Shown here: piece after piece, positions 56,743-64,000 of the stretch
How positions within the stretch are numbered: the stretch's first letter is position 1
How the letters are laid out: the number at the start of each line of letters is the position of its first letter
DNA from: Reichenbachiella versicolor
Lineage (GTDB): Bacteria > Bacteroidota > Bacteroidia > Cytophagales > Cyclobacteriaceae
NCBI RefSeq assembly: GCF_003171675.1
Contig: NZ_QFZQ01000005.1
Location: forward strand, 186,001-250,000
Length of the DNA stretch: 64,000 nucleotides
Reading direction: 5' to 3'
The notes under the pieces: model-generated
Databases searched by the model: none
What the model was told of the DNA's origin: nothing
What the model saw: the letters and a program-made list of their open reading frames with translations, nothing else
Translations under genes and position numbers: made by a program

Positions 56743-58413
56743 ATGGAGTTAAACAAGTACAGTAAGACGCTAACGCAGGATCCATCACAGCCTGCATCGC
56801 AAGCCCAGCTTTATGCTACGGGTATGACTGAAGCTGACATGAACAAACCTCAAGTCGGTATCGTCAGCACAGGTTTCGAAGGGAACCCATGTAACATGCA
56901 CCTTAATATCTTGTCTCATCAAGTCAAGAAGGGAGTTAAAGAAGCGGATCTTGTCGGATTGATTTTTCATACAATTGGAGTCTCAGATGGTATTTCCAAT
57001 GGTACTACAGGAATGAACTATTCCTTAGTATCGAGAGATATTATTGCTGATTCTATAGAGACTGTAGTTCAAGCACAGTTTTATGATGCAGTTGTCCCTG
57101 TAGTAGGATGTGATAAGAATATGCCGGCATCGATCATGGCATTGGGTAGACTCAATAGGCCTGGACTAATGGTATATGGAGGTACAGTAAAACCAGGGAA
57201 ATGGAAAGGGGAAGATCTAAATATAGTGTCTGCTTTCGAAGCCTATGGTGCTAAACTACAAGGAAATATTTCCGACGAAGATTATAAAGGGATTATTCAA
57301 AACTCTATCCCAGGACCAGGAGCATGTGGAGGTATGTATACTGCTAATACTATGGCTTCTGCTATAGAAGTAATGGGTATGAGTTTACCTTCTTCATCTT
57401 CCAACCCCGCAGAGTCTGAAGATAAGAAACAGGAAACATACAGAGTAGGTCAGGCTATTTACAATTTGTTAAAAGAAGACCTCAAGCCAAGAGAGATCAT
57501 GACTAAGAAGTCATTTGAGAATGCTTTGACGTTGATCATGATAACCGGTGGTTCGACTAATGCAGTACTTCACTTGTTGGCGATGGCTAAGTCGGTGAAT
57601 GTCGATTTGACTTTGGAGGACGTTCAAAGAATTTCTGACGCTACTCCTTTTATAGCAGATTTGAAGCCAAGTGGAAAGTATTTGATGCAGGATCTTCACG
57701 ATGTAGGAGGTATCCCTGGATTGTTAAAAATATTGTTAAACGAAGGCTACCTACATGGTGATGAAATGACAGTAACTGGGCAGACCTTGGCTAAAAATAT
57801 TGAGGAAGGTGCTCCATTGAAAGAGGATCAGAAGATCATTCACACTTTTGATAACCCTATCAAGAAATCAGGTCACCTTCAAATATTGTATGGTAATCTA
57901 GCTCCGGAAGGTTCTGTAGCTAAGATTACAGGAAAAGAGGGTGAATACTTCGAAGGTCCAGCAAGATGCTACGATGACGAATTCGCAGCTATCAAAGGTA
58001 TAGGAGAGGAAGTACAGAAAGGTGAAGTGATCGTGATCAGATACTCTGGACCAAAAGGTGGGCCAGGTATGCCAGAAATGCTTAAACCTACTAGTGCTGT
58101 TATGGGCGCGGGGTTAGGTAAAGATGTAGCCCTGATTACAGATGGAAGGTTTTCTGGTGGATCTCATGGTTTTGTGGTGGGGCATATTTGTCCTGAAGCA
58201 CAAGAAGGCGGTCCAATAGGATTGATCAAAGATGGAGATATAATCTCTATTGATGCAGTCAACAATAGGATGGATATTAAGATCTCCGATGAGGAGATGG
58301 CTAAAAGAAAAGCTGAATGGGTACAGCCACCTTACAAGGCTGAAAGAGGAGTACTTAAAAAATATATCAATTGCGTGAAGTCTGCATCTGAAGGCTGCGT
58401 AACGGATGAGTAA
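56743..58413 (+). CDS. ilvD: Dihydroxy-acid dehydratase
   Basis: This 556-residue enzyme has three cluster-ligand Cys at 50 (EGNPCNMH), 123 (VVGCDKNMP) and 195 ([12 protein letters not shown]), as expected for the IlvD Fe-S cluster. [12 protein letters not shown] and the C-terminal [12 protein letters not shown] follow. It dehydrates the 2,3-dihydroxy acids of Ile and Val synthesis. It is followed by a repeat-containing gap of 83 nt before ilvB. Confidence 0.97.
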   Translation: MELNKYSKTLTQDPSQPASQAQLYATGMTEADMNKPQVGIVSTGFEGNPCNMHLNILSHQVKKGVKEADLVGLIFHTIGVSDGISNGTTGMNYSLVSRDIIADSIETVVQAQFYDAVVPVVGCDKNMPASIMALGRLNRPGLMVYGGTVKPGKWKGEDLNIVSAFEAYGAKLQGNISDEDYKGIIQNSIPGPGACGGMYTANTMASAIEVMGMSLPSSSSNPAESEDKKQETYRVGQAIYNLLKEDLKPREIMTKKSFENALTLIMITGGSTNAVLHLLAMAKSVNVDLTLEDVQRISDATPFIADLKPSGKYLMQDLHDVGGIPGLLKILLNEGYLHGDEMTVTGQTLAKNIEEGAPLKEDQKIIHTFDNPIKKSGHLQILYGNLAPEGSVAKITGKEGEYFEGPARCYDDEFAAIKGIGEEVQKGEVIVIRYSGPKGGPGMPEMLKPTSAVMGAGLGKDVALITDGRFSGGSHGFVVGHICPEAQEGGPIGLIKDGDIISIDAVNNRMDIKISDEEMAKRKAEWVQPPYKAERGVLKKYINCVKSASEGCVTDE

Positions 58414-58423
58414 AATCAGTCGA

Positions 58424-58480
58424 TAGTCAATAGACGATAGTCCAAAGATTTCTATGGACTATGGATTACAGACTATGGAC
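58424..58480. repeat. Degenerate GATAGTC/GACTATGG-type repeat, ilv operon copy
   Basis: The ilvD-ilvB gap contains GATAGTCAATAGACGATAGTC, then GGACTATGGATTACAGACTATGGACTC (both orientations, as in palindromic tandem repeats). The thr operon copy (11612-11720) and traces at about 12155-12182 belong to the same family. No gene is inserted here. Confidence 0.55.
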
Positions 58481-58496
58481 TCAATATGATTGAGTT

Positions 58497-60239
58497 ATGA
58501 ATACATCGACATTAGAATTAGAACAAGAAAAGAAGATGATCAGCAAAACTGAAAGAATAACAGGCTCTGAAGCAGTATTGAAGAGCTTGTTGGAGGAAGG
58601 TGTAGATACTATCTTCGGCTATCCAGGTGGAGCTATTATGCCTATCTATGACTTGTTGTACAAGTACATGGATAAGCTTAACCATATTTTGGTAAGACAT
58701 GAGCAGGGTGCTGCACATGCAGCACAAGGATATGCACGAGTCAACGGCAAAACAGGTGTCGCTTTTGCTACCTCAGGTCCAGGTGCGACTAACCTGATTA
58801 CAGGTATTGCAGATGCACAAATTGACTCCACTCCTTTAGTTTGTATTACTGGTCAGGTATTTTCCAAGCTATTGGGTACCGATGCTTTTCAGGAAACTGA
58901 TGTCGTTGGTATTTCTATGCCGGTGACAAAATGGAATTGTCAGGTGACTAGAGCGGAAGATATTCCAGCGGCTATTGCCAAAGGTTTTTATATAGCTAAT
59001 TCAGGTCGACCAGGGCCAGTATTGATAGACATTACTAAAGATGCTCAGGTGAATGAGATGGATTACACCTATGAAAAGTGTGAGAAAATCAGAAGTTACC
59101 ACCCATACCCTGAACTAAAGAAGGATAAGGTAAAAGAAGCTGCATCATTAATCAATGAAGCTAGAAAGCCTTTGATTTTGGTTGGACATGGAGTTATCAT
59201 TTCTCAAGCTCAAAGTGAATTACTTGAGTTTGCAGAGAAGGGAGGGATTCCGATGGCATCTACACTACTGGGATTATCCGCAGTTCCCAATGCTCATCCT
59301 TTGTATACAGGTTACTTAGGTATGCATGGTAACTATGGCCCGAATATCAAGACTAATGAATGTGATCTTTTGATAGCAATTGGTATGAGGTTCGATGATC
59401 GTGTGACGGGAGATTTGAGTAGATATGCCAAACAGGCGAAAGTGATACATATCGAAATTGACCCTGCCGAAGTAGATAAGAATGTAAAAACAGATGTAGC
59501 AATCATCTCTGATGCTAAGGCTGCTCTGTTGGAATTAATTCCTGAGGTAAAAGAGAATAAACATGATGCTTGGCTTAAGGAGTTTCATGATTGTGATCAA
59601 TTAGAATATGAAAAAGTTATCAAGCACGAATTCAATCCTACAGGGGAAGAATTGAAGATGACTGAAGTAATTAAGATGATCTCTGATAAAACAGAAGGTC
59701 AAGCCATCTTAGTTACAGATGTAGGACAGCATCAAATGATTGCAACACGCTATTATGAGTTTGCTGATACTAGACTGAACGTAACTTCTGGTGGATTAGG
59801 AACAATGGGCTTTGCATTACCCGCAGCGATGGGGGCGAAAATGGGTAGACCTGAAAAAGAAGTTATTGCTGTAATAGGTGATGGAGGATTCCAAATGACT
59901 ATTCAGGAATTAGGGACAATATTCCAGAGCAATATTGCAGTTAAGGTTCTTATTCTGAATAATAATTTCCTTGGAATGGTACGTCAGTGGCAAGAGTTAT
60001 TCTTTGACAAGAGATATTCTAATACTGAAATGGTCAATCCTGACTTTCAAAAAATAACTGAAGGGTATGGTATTAAGACTAATAAAGTAACGGAACGAGA
60101 GGCGTTGGATGGAGCAGTTCAAGAGTGGTTAGATTATGACGGCCCATGTTTATTAGAAGTAGTAGTCGAGAAAGAAGGGAATGTATTCCCAATGGTACCT
60201 GCAGGCGCTTCTGTGTCAGAAATAAAATTAGAAAAGTAA
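58497..60239 (+). CDS. ilvB: Acetolactate synthase, large subunit
   Basis: This 580-residue ThDP enzyme has [12 protein letters not shown] (start of the family core), [14 protein letters not shown] (ThDP Glu), [15 protein letters not shown], and the C-terminal ThDP-binding [17 protein letters not shown]. It condenses pyruvate in Val/Leu (or with 2-ketobutyrate in Ile) synthesis. Its small subunit gene starts 12 nt later. Confidence 0.97.
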   Translation: MNTSTLELEQEKKMISKTERITGSEAVLKSLLEEGVDTIFGYPGGAIMPIYDLLYKYMDKLNHILVRHEQGAAHAAQGYARVNGKTGVAFATSGPGATNLITGIADAQIDSTPLVCITGQVFSKLLGTDAFQETDVVGISMPVTKWNCQVTRAEDIPAAIAKGFYIANSGRPGPVLIDITKDAQVNEMDYTYEKCEKIRSYHPYPELKKDKVKEAASLINEARKPLILVGHGVIISQAQSELLEFAEKGGIPMASTLLGLSAVPNAHPLYTGYLGMHGNYGPNIKTNECDLLIAIGMRFDDRVTGDLSRYAKQAKVIHIEIDPAEVDKNVKTDVAIISDAKAALLELIPEVKENKHDAWLKEFHDCDQLEYEKVIKHEFNPTGEELKMTEVIKMISDKTEGQAILVTDVGQHQMIATRYYEFADTRLNVTSGGLGTMGFALPAAMGAKMGRPEKEVIAVIGDGGFQMTIQELGTIFQSNIAVKVLILNNNFLGMVRQWQELFFDKRYSNTEMVNPDFQKITEGYGIKTNKVTEREALDGAVQEWLDYDGPCLLEVVVEKEGNVFPMVPAGASVSEIKLEK

Positions 60240-60251
60240 AAACGTAAGACA

Positions 60252-60806
60252 GTGGATAAAGTATACACAATTTCGGTTTTGACCGAAGATAAGGCTGGTT
60301 TACTCAATAATATCACGATAATTTTCACTAGAAGGAAGATCAACATTGTAAGTTTAAACGTCTCTACTACAGAGGTAGCGGGGATTAGTCGGTTTACTAT
60401 TGTAGCAGATGCACCTAAGGAAGATTTACAAAAAGTGGTAAAGCAGATCCATAAGATTGTAGATGTCGTTGGCGCGTTTTTATACGAGGATGATGAAATC
60501 TACTATCAAGAAATGGCTTTGTACAAAGTTCCTACTAAAGTTTTCTTGAACGGTGAAAGTATAGAGAAGCTCGTAAGAGATAATGGAGCCAGAATTCTCG
60601 TGATTGAGGAAGACCATATTGTACTTGAAAAGACAGGTTACAAATCGGAAACTCACGATCTATACGAAAAACTCAAGCCACTTGGTTTGCTTGAGTTTGT
60701 CAGATCAGGTAGAGTAGCGATCTCTAAGTCAAAAAGAAGAACAGAGGACTTTATTCATGAATTGGAGACATCCAAGGATCATGTTTTGAAGATAAGCGAC
60801 TTTTAG
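60252..60806 (+). CDS. ilvN: Acetolactate synthase, small (regulatory) subunit
   Basis: This 184-residue protein starts with GTG and has an ACT domain (VYTISVLTEDKAGLLNNITI, NIVSLNVSTTEVAGISRFTI) that binds valine in the family, followed by the C-terminal IlvN domain (RILVIEEDHIVLEKTG, LGLLEFVRSGRVAISKSKR). The GTG start is used because this N-terminal motif begins immediately after. Confidence 0.95.
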   Translation: MDKVYTISVLTEDKAGLLNNITIIFTRRKINIVSLNVSTTEVAGISRFTIVADAPKEDLQKVVKQIHKIVDVVGAFLYEDDEIYYQEMALYKVPTKVFLNGESIEKLVRDNGARILVIEEDHIVLEKTGYKSETHDLYEKLKPLGLLEFVRSGRVAISKSKRRTEDFIHELETSKDHVLKISDF

Positions 60807-60822
60807 TCCAGACATAAAACAA

Positions 60823-60867
60823 AGACTAAAAGAGCAAAGATGGTTCGCTGTCTTTGCTCTTAGTTTT
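60823..60867 (+). terminator. Rho-independent terminator after ilvN
   Basis: AGAGCAAAGA (60831-60840) pairs perfectly with TCTTTGCTCT (60851-60860) over a 10-nt loop, extended by CTAA/TTAG with a bulge and followed by TTTT. It lies 24 nt after the ilvN stop. The downstream methyltransferase is then probably a separate or read-through unit. Confidence 0.65.
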
Positions 60868-60885
60868 AAATATTAGTCGGTCATT

Positions 60886-61467
60886 ATGGATCAATCAGTA
60901 ATCGTAAAAATGCCAAGTGTATTTCAGTCTCTTGAGAAAAGGTGTATTGAAATTGGTTTTACAATGCCTTCTGATGTATATATCGGGACATTGTTGAAAT
61001 CTTTGATAGCATCTAAACCGAGTGCTAAGGTACTGGAGTTAGGAACTGGTGTTAGTTTGTCATTAGCATGGATGATTGAAGGTCTAGATGAGGACTCACA
61101 TTTGATCAGTATAGATAATGACCCTAAACTTGTATCAATTGCAAAAGAATACTTTGGAAATGATCATAGGGTTGATTTACAGTGTTGTGATGGTACTGAT
61201 TGGATCAAGAATTATCAAGGAGGTAAGTTCGATTTGGTATTTGCAGATGCATGGCCGGGGAAATATAGTGAGCTTGAAGAAGTACTTGATTTGATTAATG
61301 TCGGTGGCTTTTACGTAATTGATGATATGAACCCTCAGCCTAATTGGCCAGAAGGACATGCAGAAAAAGCCAAGGGGTTGGTCACTTATTTGGAGAGTAG
61401 AGAGGACTTTTCTATCACCAAAATGAATTGGTCGACAGGGGTAATTCTCTGTACTAAGAAGAAATAA
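60886..61467 (+). CDS. Class I SAM-dependent methyltransferase
   Basis: This 193-residue protein has the SAM site VLELGTGVSLSLAWM, the acidic LISIDNDPKL and FDLVFADAWPGKY, as in O-methyltransferases. It lacks a substrate-specific domain, so the acceptor is unknown. It sits between ilvN and an aminotransferase; it may be unrelated to branched-chain synthesis. Confidence 0.82.
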   Translation: MDQSVIVKMPSVFQSLEKRCIEIGFTMPSDVYIGTLLKSLIASKPSAKVLELGTGVSLSLAWMIEGLDEDSHLISIDNDPKLVSIAKEYFGNDHRVDLQCCDGTDWIKNYQGGKFDLVFADAWPGKYSELEEVLDLINVGGFYVIDDMNPQPNWPEGHAEKAKGLVTYLESREDFSITKMNWSTGVILCTKKK

Positions 61468-61523
61468 AATAATAAAAGAGCTAAGGTTAAAGAAAATTGG
61501 CCTTAGCCCATGATACTAAAGAA

Positions 61524-62852
61524 ATGAGGCAGGTATTATTACATGAGGGGTCAAGACAGCTAGATTACGAAATACGTAACATCGTCAAAAAAGCCGAGGA
61601 ACTCGAAGCGCTTGGACAGAAGATCTATTGGGAAAACATAGGAGACCCAATCCTCAAAAATGCCACTATTCCTGATTGGATTAAAGAAATTCTTCATGGT
61701 TTAGTCGATGACGATTTGACCTATGGCTATTGTCATTCAAAGGGAGTGCTTGGGACTAGAGAGTATGTAGCTAAAAAGAACAATGAAAAAGCAGGGGTTC
61801 AAATAACAGCTGATGATGTTTTGTTTTTCAATGGCTTAGGAGATGCTATTGGTAAACTTTATCAATTTCTTAATCCACATTCAAGAGTCATCGGTCCTTC
61901 ACCTGCATATTCGACGCATTCAGCACTGGAAGCTGCTCACTCCAATAAAGAACCTTTAACCTATAATCTAGACCCAGAAAATCATTGGTACCCCGATTTG
62001 GAAGATCTTAGATTAAAGGTAAAATATAATCCAAGTATAGTAGGTATTCTTATCATCAATCCAGACAATCCTACAGGTATGGTATATCCTGTAGAAGTGC
62101 TGACAGAAATTGTAGAGATAGCAAGAGAATTCAATCTTTTCCTAGTTAGTGACGAAATCTATACCAATATTATTTACAATGGTGTTGAAACTAAATCACT
62201 GTCTCAAGTTCTTGGTGATGTACCGGGGATAGCCATGAAAGGTATTTCAAAAGATACTCCTTGGCCGGGTTCAAGATGTGGGTGGATGGAGTTTTATAAC
62301 CGCGATGCAGATCCAGACTTTAATAATTACTGTGCCACTATGGAAAATGCTAAAATGGTAGAAGTTTGTTCTACAACTCTACCTCAGAAAGCATTACCAT
62401 TGATTCAAGAACATCCAAGCTTTCAACCTTATTTGGCTCAAAGAAGACAAGAAGTTTCGGAGAGAAGCAAAGTAATATCTTCAAGATTAGAGGATATCTC
62501 ATATATTAACTTCAACCCTACAAATGGAGCGTTTTACAATACGATTGTATTTAAAGATGGGGTGATCAACAATAATCAGTTTCTGGAAATTGATGATGCT
62601 AAGTTGAAAGCAAAAGCGGAGGATTGGGTAGAGAATGTGTCTTCGCCAGATAAGAGATTTGTCTACTATCTATTGGCAGCTAAAGGAGTATGTGTGGTTC
62701 CATTGTCTTCTTTCCAGTCAGAACTGTTGGGGTTTAGGATTACACTTTTAGAGGAAGATATAGAGGTACTTGATCAGACATTTAGTAAGATCGCGGATGC
62801 AATCAATGAGTTTTGTACTTCTGATAAAGAAGTAGAAGCTGTAATGTCATGA
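61524..62852 (+). CDS. PLP-dependent aminotransferase (class I/II)
   Basis: About 442 residues from ATG 61524. An in-frame TTG at 61497 would add nine residues; the ATG start is preferred. It is an AspC/class I-type fold: DNPTGMVYPV, VSDEIYTNIIY, and the PLP-binding KGISKDTPWPGSRCGW. It probably acts on amino acids related to Ile/Val or Asp; no specificity can be read. It overlaps ilvA by 4 bp (ATGA). Confidence 0.85.
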   Translation: MRQVLLHEGSRQLDYEIRNIVKKAEELEALGQKIYWENIGDPILKNATIPDWIKEILHGLVDDDLTYGYCHSKGVLGTREYVAKKNNEKAGVQITADDVLFFNGLGDAIGKLYQFLNPHSRVIGPSPAYSTHSALEAAHSNKEPLTYNLDPENHWYPDLEDLRLKVKYNPSIVGILIINPDNPTGMVYPVEVLTEIVEIAREFNLFLVSDEIYTNIIYNGVETKSLSQVLGDVPGIAMKGISKDTPWPGSRCGWMEFYNRDADPDFNNYCATMENAKMVEVCSTTLPQKALPLIQEHPSFQPYLAQRRQEVSERSKVISSRLEDISYINFNPTNGAFYNTIVFKDGVINNNQFLEIDDAKLKAKAEDWVENVSSPDKRFVYYLLAAKGVCVVPLSSFQSELLGFRITLLEEDIEVLDQTFSKIADAINEFCTSDKEVEAVMS

Positions 62853-64000
62853 GTAATAAACCCAAACTTGAAGGAATCCTAAAGGCACATATTAGTTTGA
62901 GCGGAGTAGCTGAGCGCACTCCCACCTCGTTTAATTTGAACTTTTCGGATCGTTATGAAAGCAAGGTCTATTTTAAGAGAGAAGACCTTCAAGTAGTGAG
63001 ATCGTATAAACTCAGAGGTGCCTATAATAAAGTTTCTAGTCTATCAGATAAGGAAAAAGAGCATGGTATAGTCTGCGCAAGTGCAGGCAATCATGCTCAA
63101 GGTGTTGCCTATTCGTGCAAAAAACTAGGTATCAAAGGCACTGTTTTCATGCCAAGTGTAACACCTAAGCAAAAGATCAATCAAGTAAGAATGTTCGGGA
63201 AGGACATGGTTGATATTGTACTTACAGGAGATACTTTTGATGATGCATATACAGAGGCTCGCGCGTTTGAAGATAAACATGGTGCTACATTCGTGCACCC
63301 TTTTGATGATACTAAGATTATTGAAGGACAAGGAACGGTTGCTCTTGAGATAGTAACTGATATTGACCAACAAATAGATTACCTTTTTGTCCCCATCGGA
63401 GGGGGAGGTTTGGCTTCTGGTTTAATTACCGCATTTAAACAACTATCACCAGACACTAAGATCATTGGACTAGAACCTGAGGGAGCTCCAGCAATGAAAA
63501 GGTCTATTGAAGAAGGTAAGAATGTGACCTTGGATGAGATAGATACTTTTGTCGATGGAGCTGCTGTCCGAGCTGTAGGTAAGTTACCTCTGGAAATATG
63601 TAAAGATGGACTGGACGAGATCAAGTTAGTACCAGAAGGGAAAATATGTACCACTATTCTTCAATTATACAATCAAGAAGCTATTGTAGTAGAGCCTGCT
63701 GGAGCGTTGAGCTTAGCAGCATTAGATTTCTATAAAGATGAAATCAAAGGTAAAACGGTAGTTTGTATAGTCAGTGGGAGTAATAATGACATCACACGAA
63801 CCGAGGAGATTAAGGAGCGATCACTTCTTTACGAAGGTGTAAAGCACTACTTCATGGTTCGCTTTCCACAAAGAGTAGGAGCACTAAAAGAGTTTGTATC
63901 GGATGTATTAGGTCCAGAAGATGATATTGTGCATTTCGAATATTCTAAGAAGCATAATAGGGAAAATGGTCCAGTTTTTATTGGTGTAGAACTTCATGAT
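62849..64000 (+). CDS. ilvA: Threonine ammonia-lyase (partial at window end)
   Basis: The gene starts at 62849 inside the ATGA overlap and runs past 64000, so 384 residues are visible. The PLP-binding Lys54 is in SYKLRGAYN, with SAGNHAQGVAYS and IGGGGLASG forming the PLP phosphate and glycine loops. The visible C-terminus includes the ACT-like regulatory region (YFMVRFPQRVGALKEFV), typical of biosynthetic IlvA inhibited by isoleucine. It deaminates threonine, linking the thr operon to Ile synthesis. Confidence 0.94.
   Translation, partial: MSNKPKLEGILKAHISLSGVAERTPTSFNLNFSDRYESKVYFKREDLQVVRSYKLRGAYNKVSSLSDKEKEHGIVCASAGNHAQGVAYSCKKLGIKGTVFMPSVTPKQKINQVRMFGKDMVDIVLTGDTFDDAYTEARAFEDKHGATFVHPFDDTKIIEGQGTVALEIVTDIDQQIDYLFVPIGGGGLASGLITAFKQLSPDTKIIGLEPEGAPAMKRSIEEGKNVTLDEIDTFVDGAAVRAVGKLPLEICKDGLDEIKLVPEGKICTTILQLYNQEAIVVEPAGALSLAALDFYKDEIKGKTVVCIVSGSNNDITRTEEIKERSLLYEGVKHYFMVRFPQRVGALKEFVSDVLGPEDDIVHFEYSKKHNRENGPVFIGVELHD

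Noticed and set aside
1-64000. CRISPR array
   Set aside because: The 21-bp arrays are contiguous degenerate tandem repeats without unique spacers, and no cas gene is present.

Overview
The window looks like a chromosomal segment of a marine, gliding-type Bacteroidota, most likely in the Cytophagales. The support is low GC, a type IX secretion C-terminal sorting domain, MORN, two-component-propeller and CarboxypepD_reg/FecR families, and many promoters fitting the Bacteroidota consensus TTTG-N(17-22)-TAnnTTTG. The assignment is from gene style, not from a marker gene. I saw no rRNA, tRNA, CRISPR array or complete transposase.

Layout. 1-2.3 kb: a partial lipoprotein gene and three tandem paralogous stand-alone receiver proteins whose phosphoacceptor Asp is replaced by Thr. 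2.6-10.1 kb: a sulfatase, a GNAT, a small STAS/SpoIIAA-like protein, an MpaB/Lcp-type oxygenase with a membrane partner, and a secreted beta-helix protein. 10.3-15.6 kb: the threonine operon thrA-thrB-thrC (minus strand), with a four-helix-bundle gene inserted between thrB and thrC. 15.7-22.7 kb: an accessory region of small cargo genes (secreted lipocalin-like, membrane protein plus HTH, Imm26-like, HNH-like, AAC(3)-I-like, GNAT, YecH-like) with repeated non-coding modules. 22.8-28.3 kb: purC, a STAS protein, rnz, a queuosine-precursor transporter, menC and queA. 28.4-42.4 kb: a bacterial voltage-gated sodium channel, a propeller/Y_Y_Y membrane protein, a GtrB/GtrII-like glycosylation pair, DoxX, PIN-PhoH, and a J-domain/M1/M61 peptidase operon. 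42.4-45.3 kb: a second accessory patch with the same repeats as 15.7-20 kb. 45.5-54.2 kb: a MORN protein, an ECF sigma/FecR module with two paralogous CarboxypepD_reg proteins but no TonB barrel, a thiolase and a TPR-like protein. 54.3-64 kb: branched-chain amino acid synthesis (leuA, then ilvE-ilvD-ilvB-ilvN, a methyltransferase, an aminotransferase and a partial ilvA).

Most notable. (1) Upstream of ilvE there is a 22-codon leader peptide rich in Val/Ile/Leu, followed by mutually exclusive antiterminator and terminator hairpins: a classical attenuator driven by a TTTG-N20-TACCTTTG promoter. (2) Three unrelated cargo genes (16309, 20063, 42728) sit directly behind the same promoter-bearing repeat, and a second, hairpin-rich repeat occurs three times on the 3' side. 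This suggests an undescribed promoter-cargo-hairpin gene-cassette family. One copy of the 5' repeat is interrupted by a 260-bp foldback (MITE-like) element flanked by an 8-bp direct repeat, and another copy provides the empty site. (3) Two copies of the 5' repeat carry a degenerate 21-bp (heptapeptide-phase) tandem array.

The threonine and isoleucine/valine/leucine genes are metabolically linked: thrABC makes threonine, ilvA deaminates it, and ilvB/N, ilvD and ilvE complete Ile/Val. ilvC (ketol-acid reductoisomerase) is not in the window. yhhQ-like and queA both serve queuosine; menC serves menaquinone.
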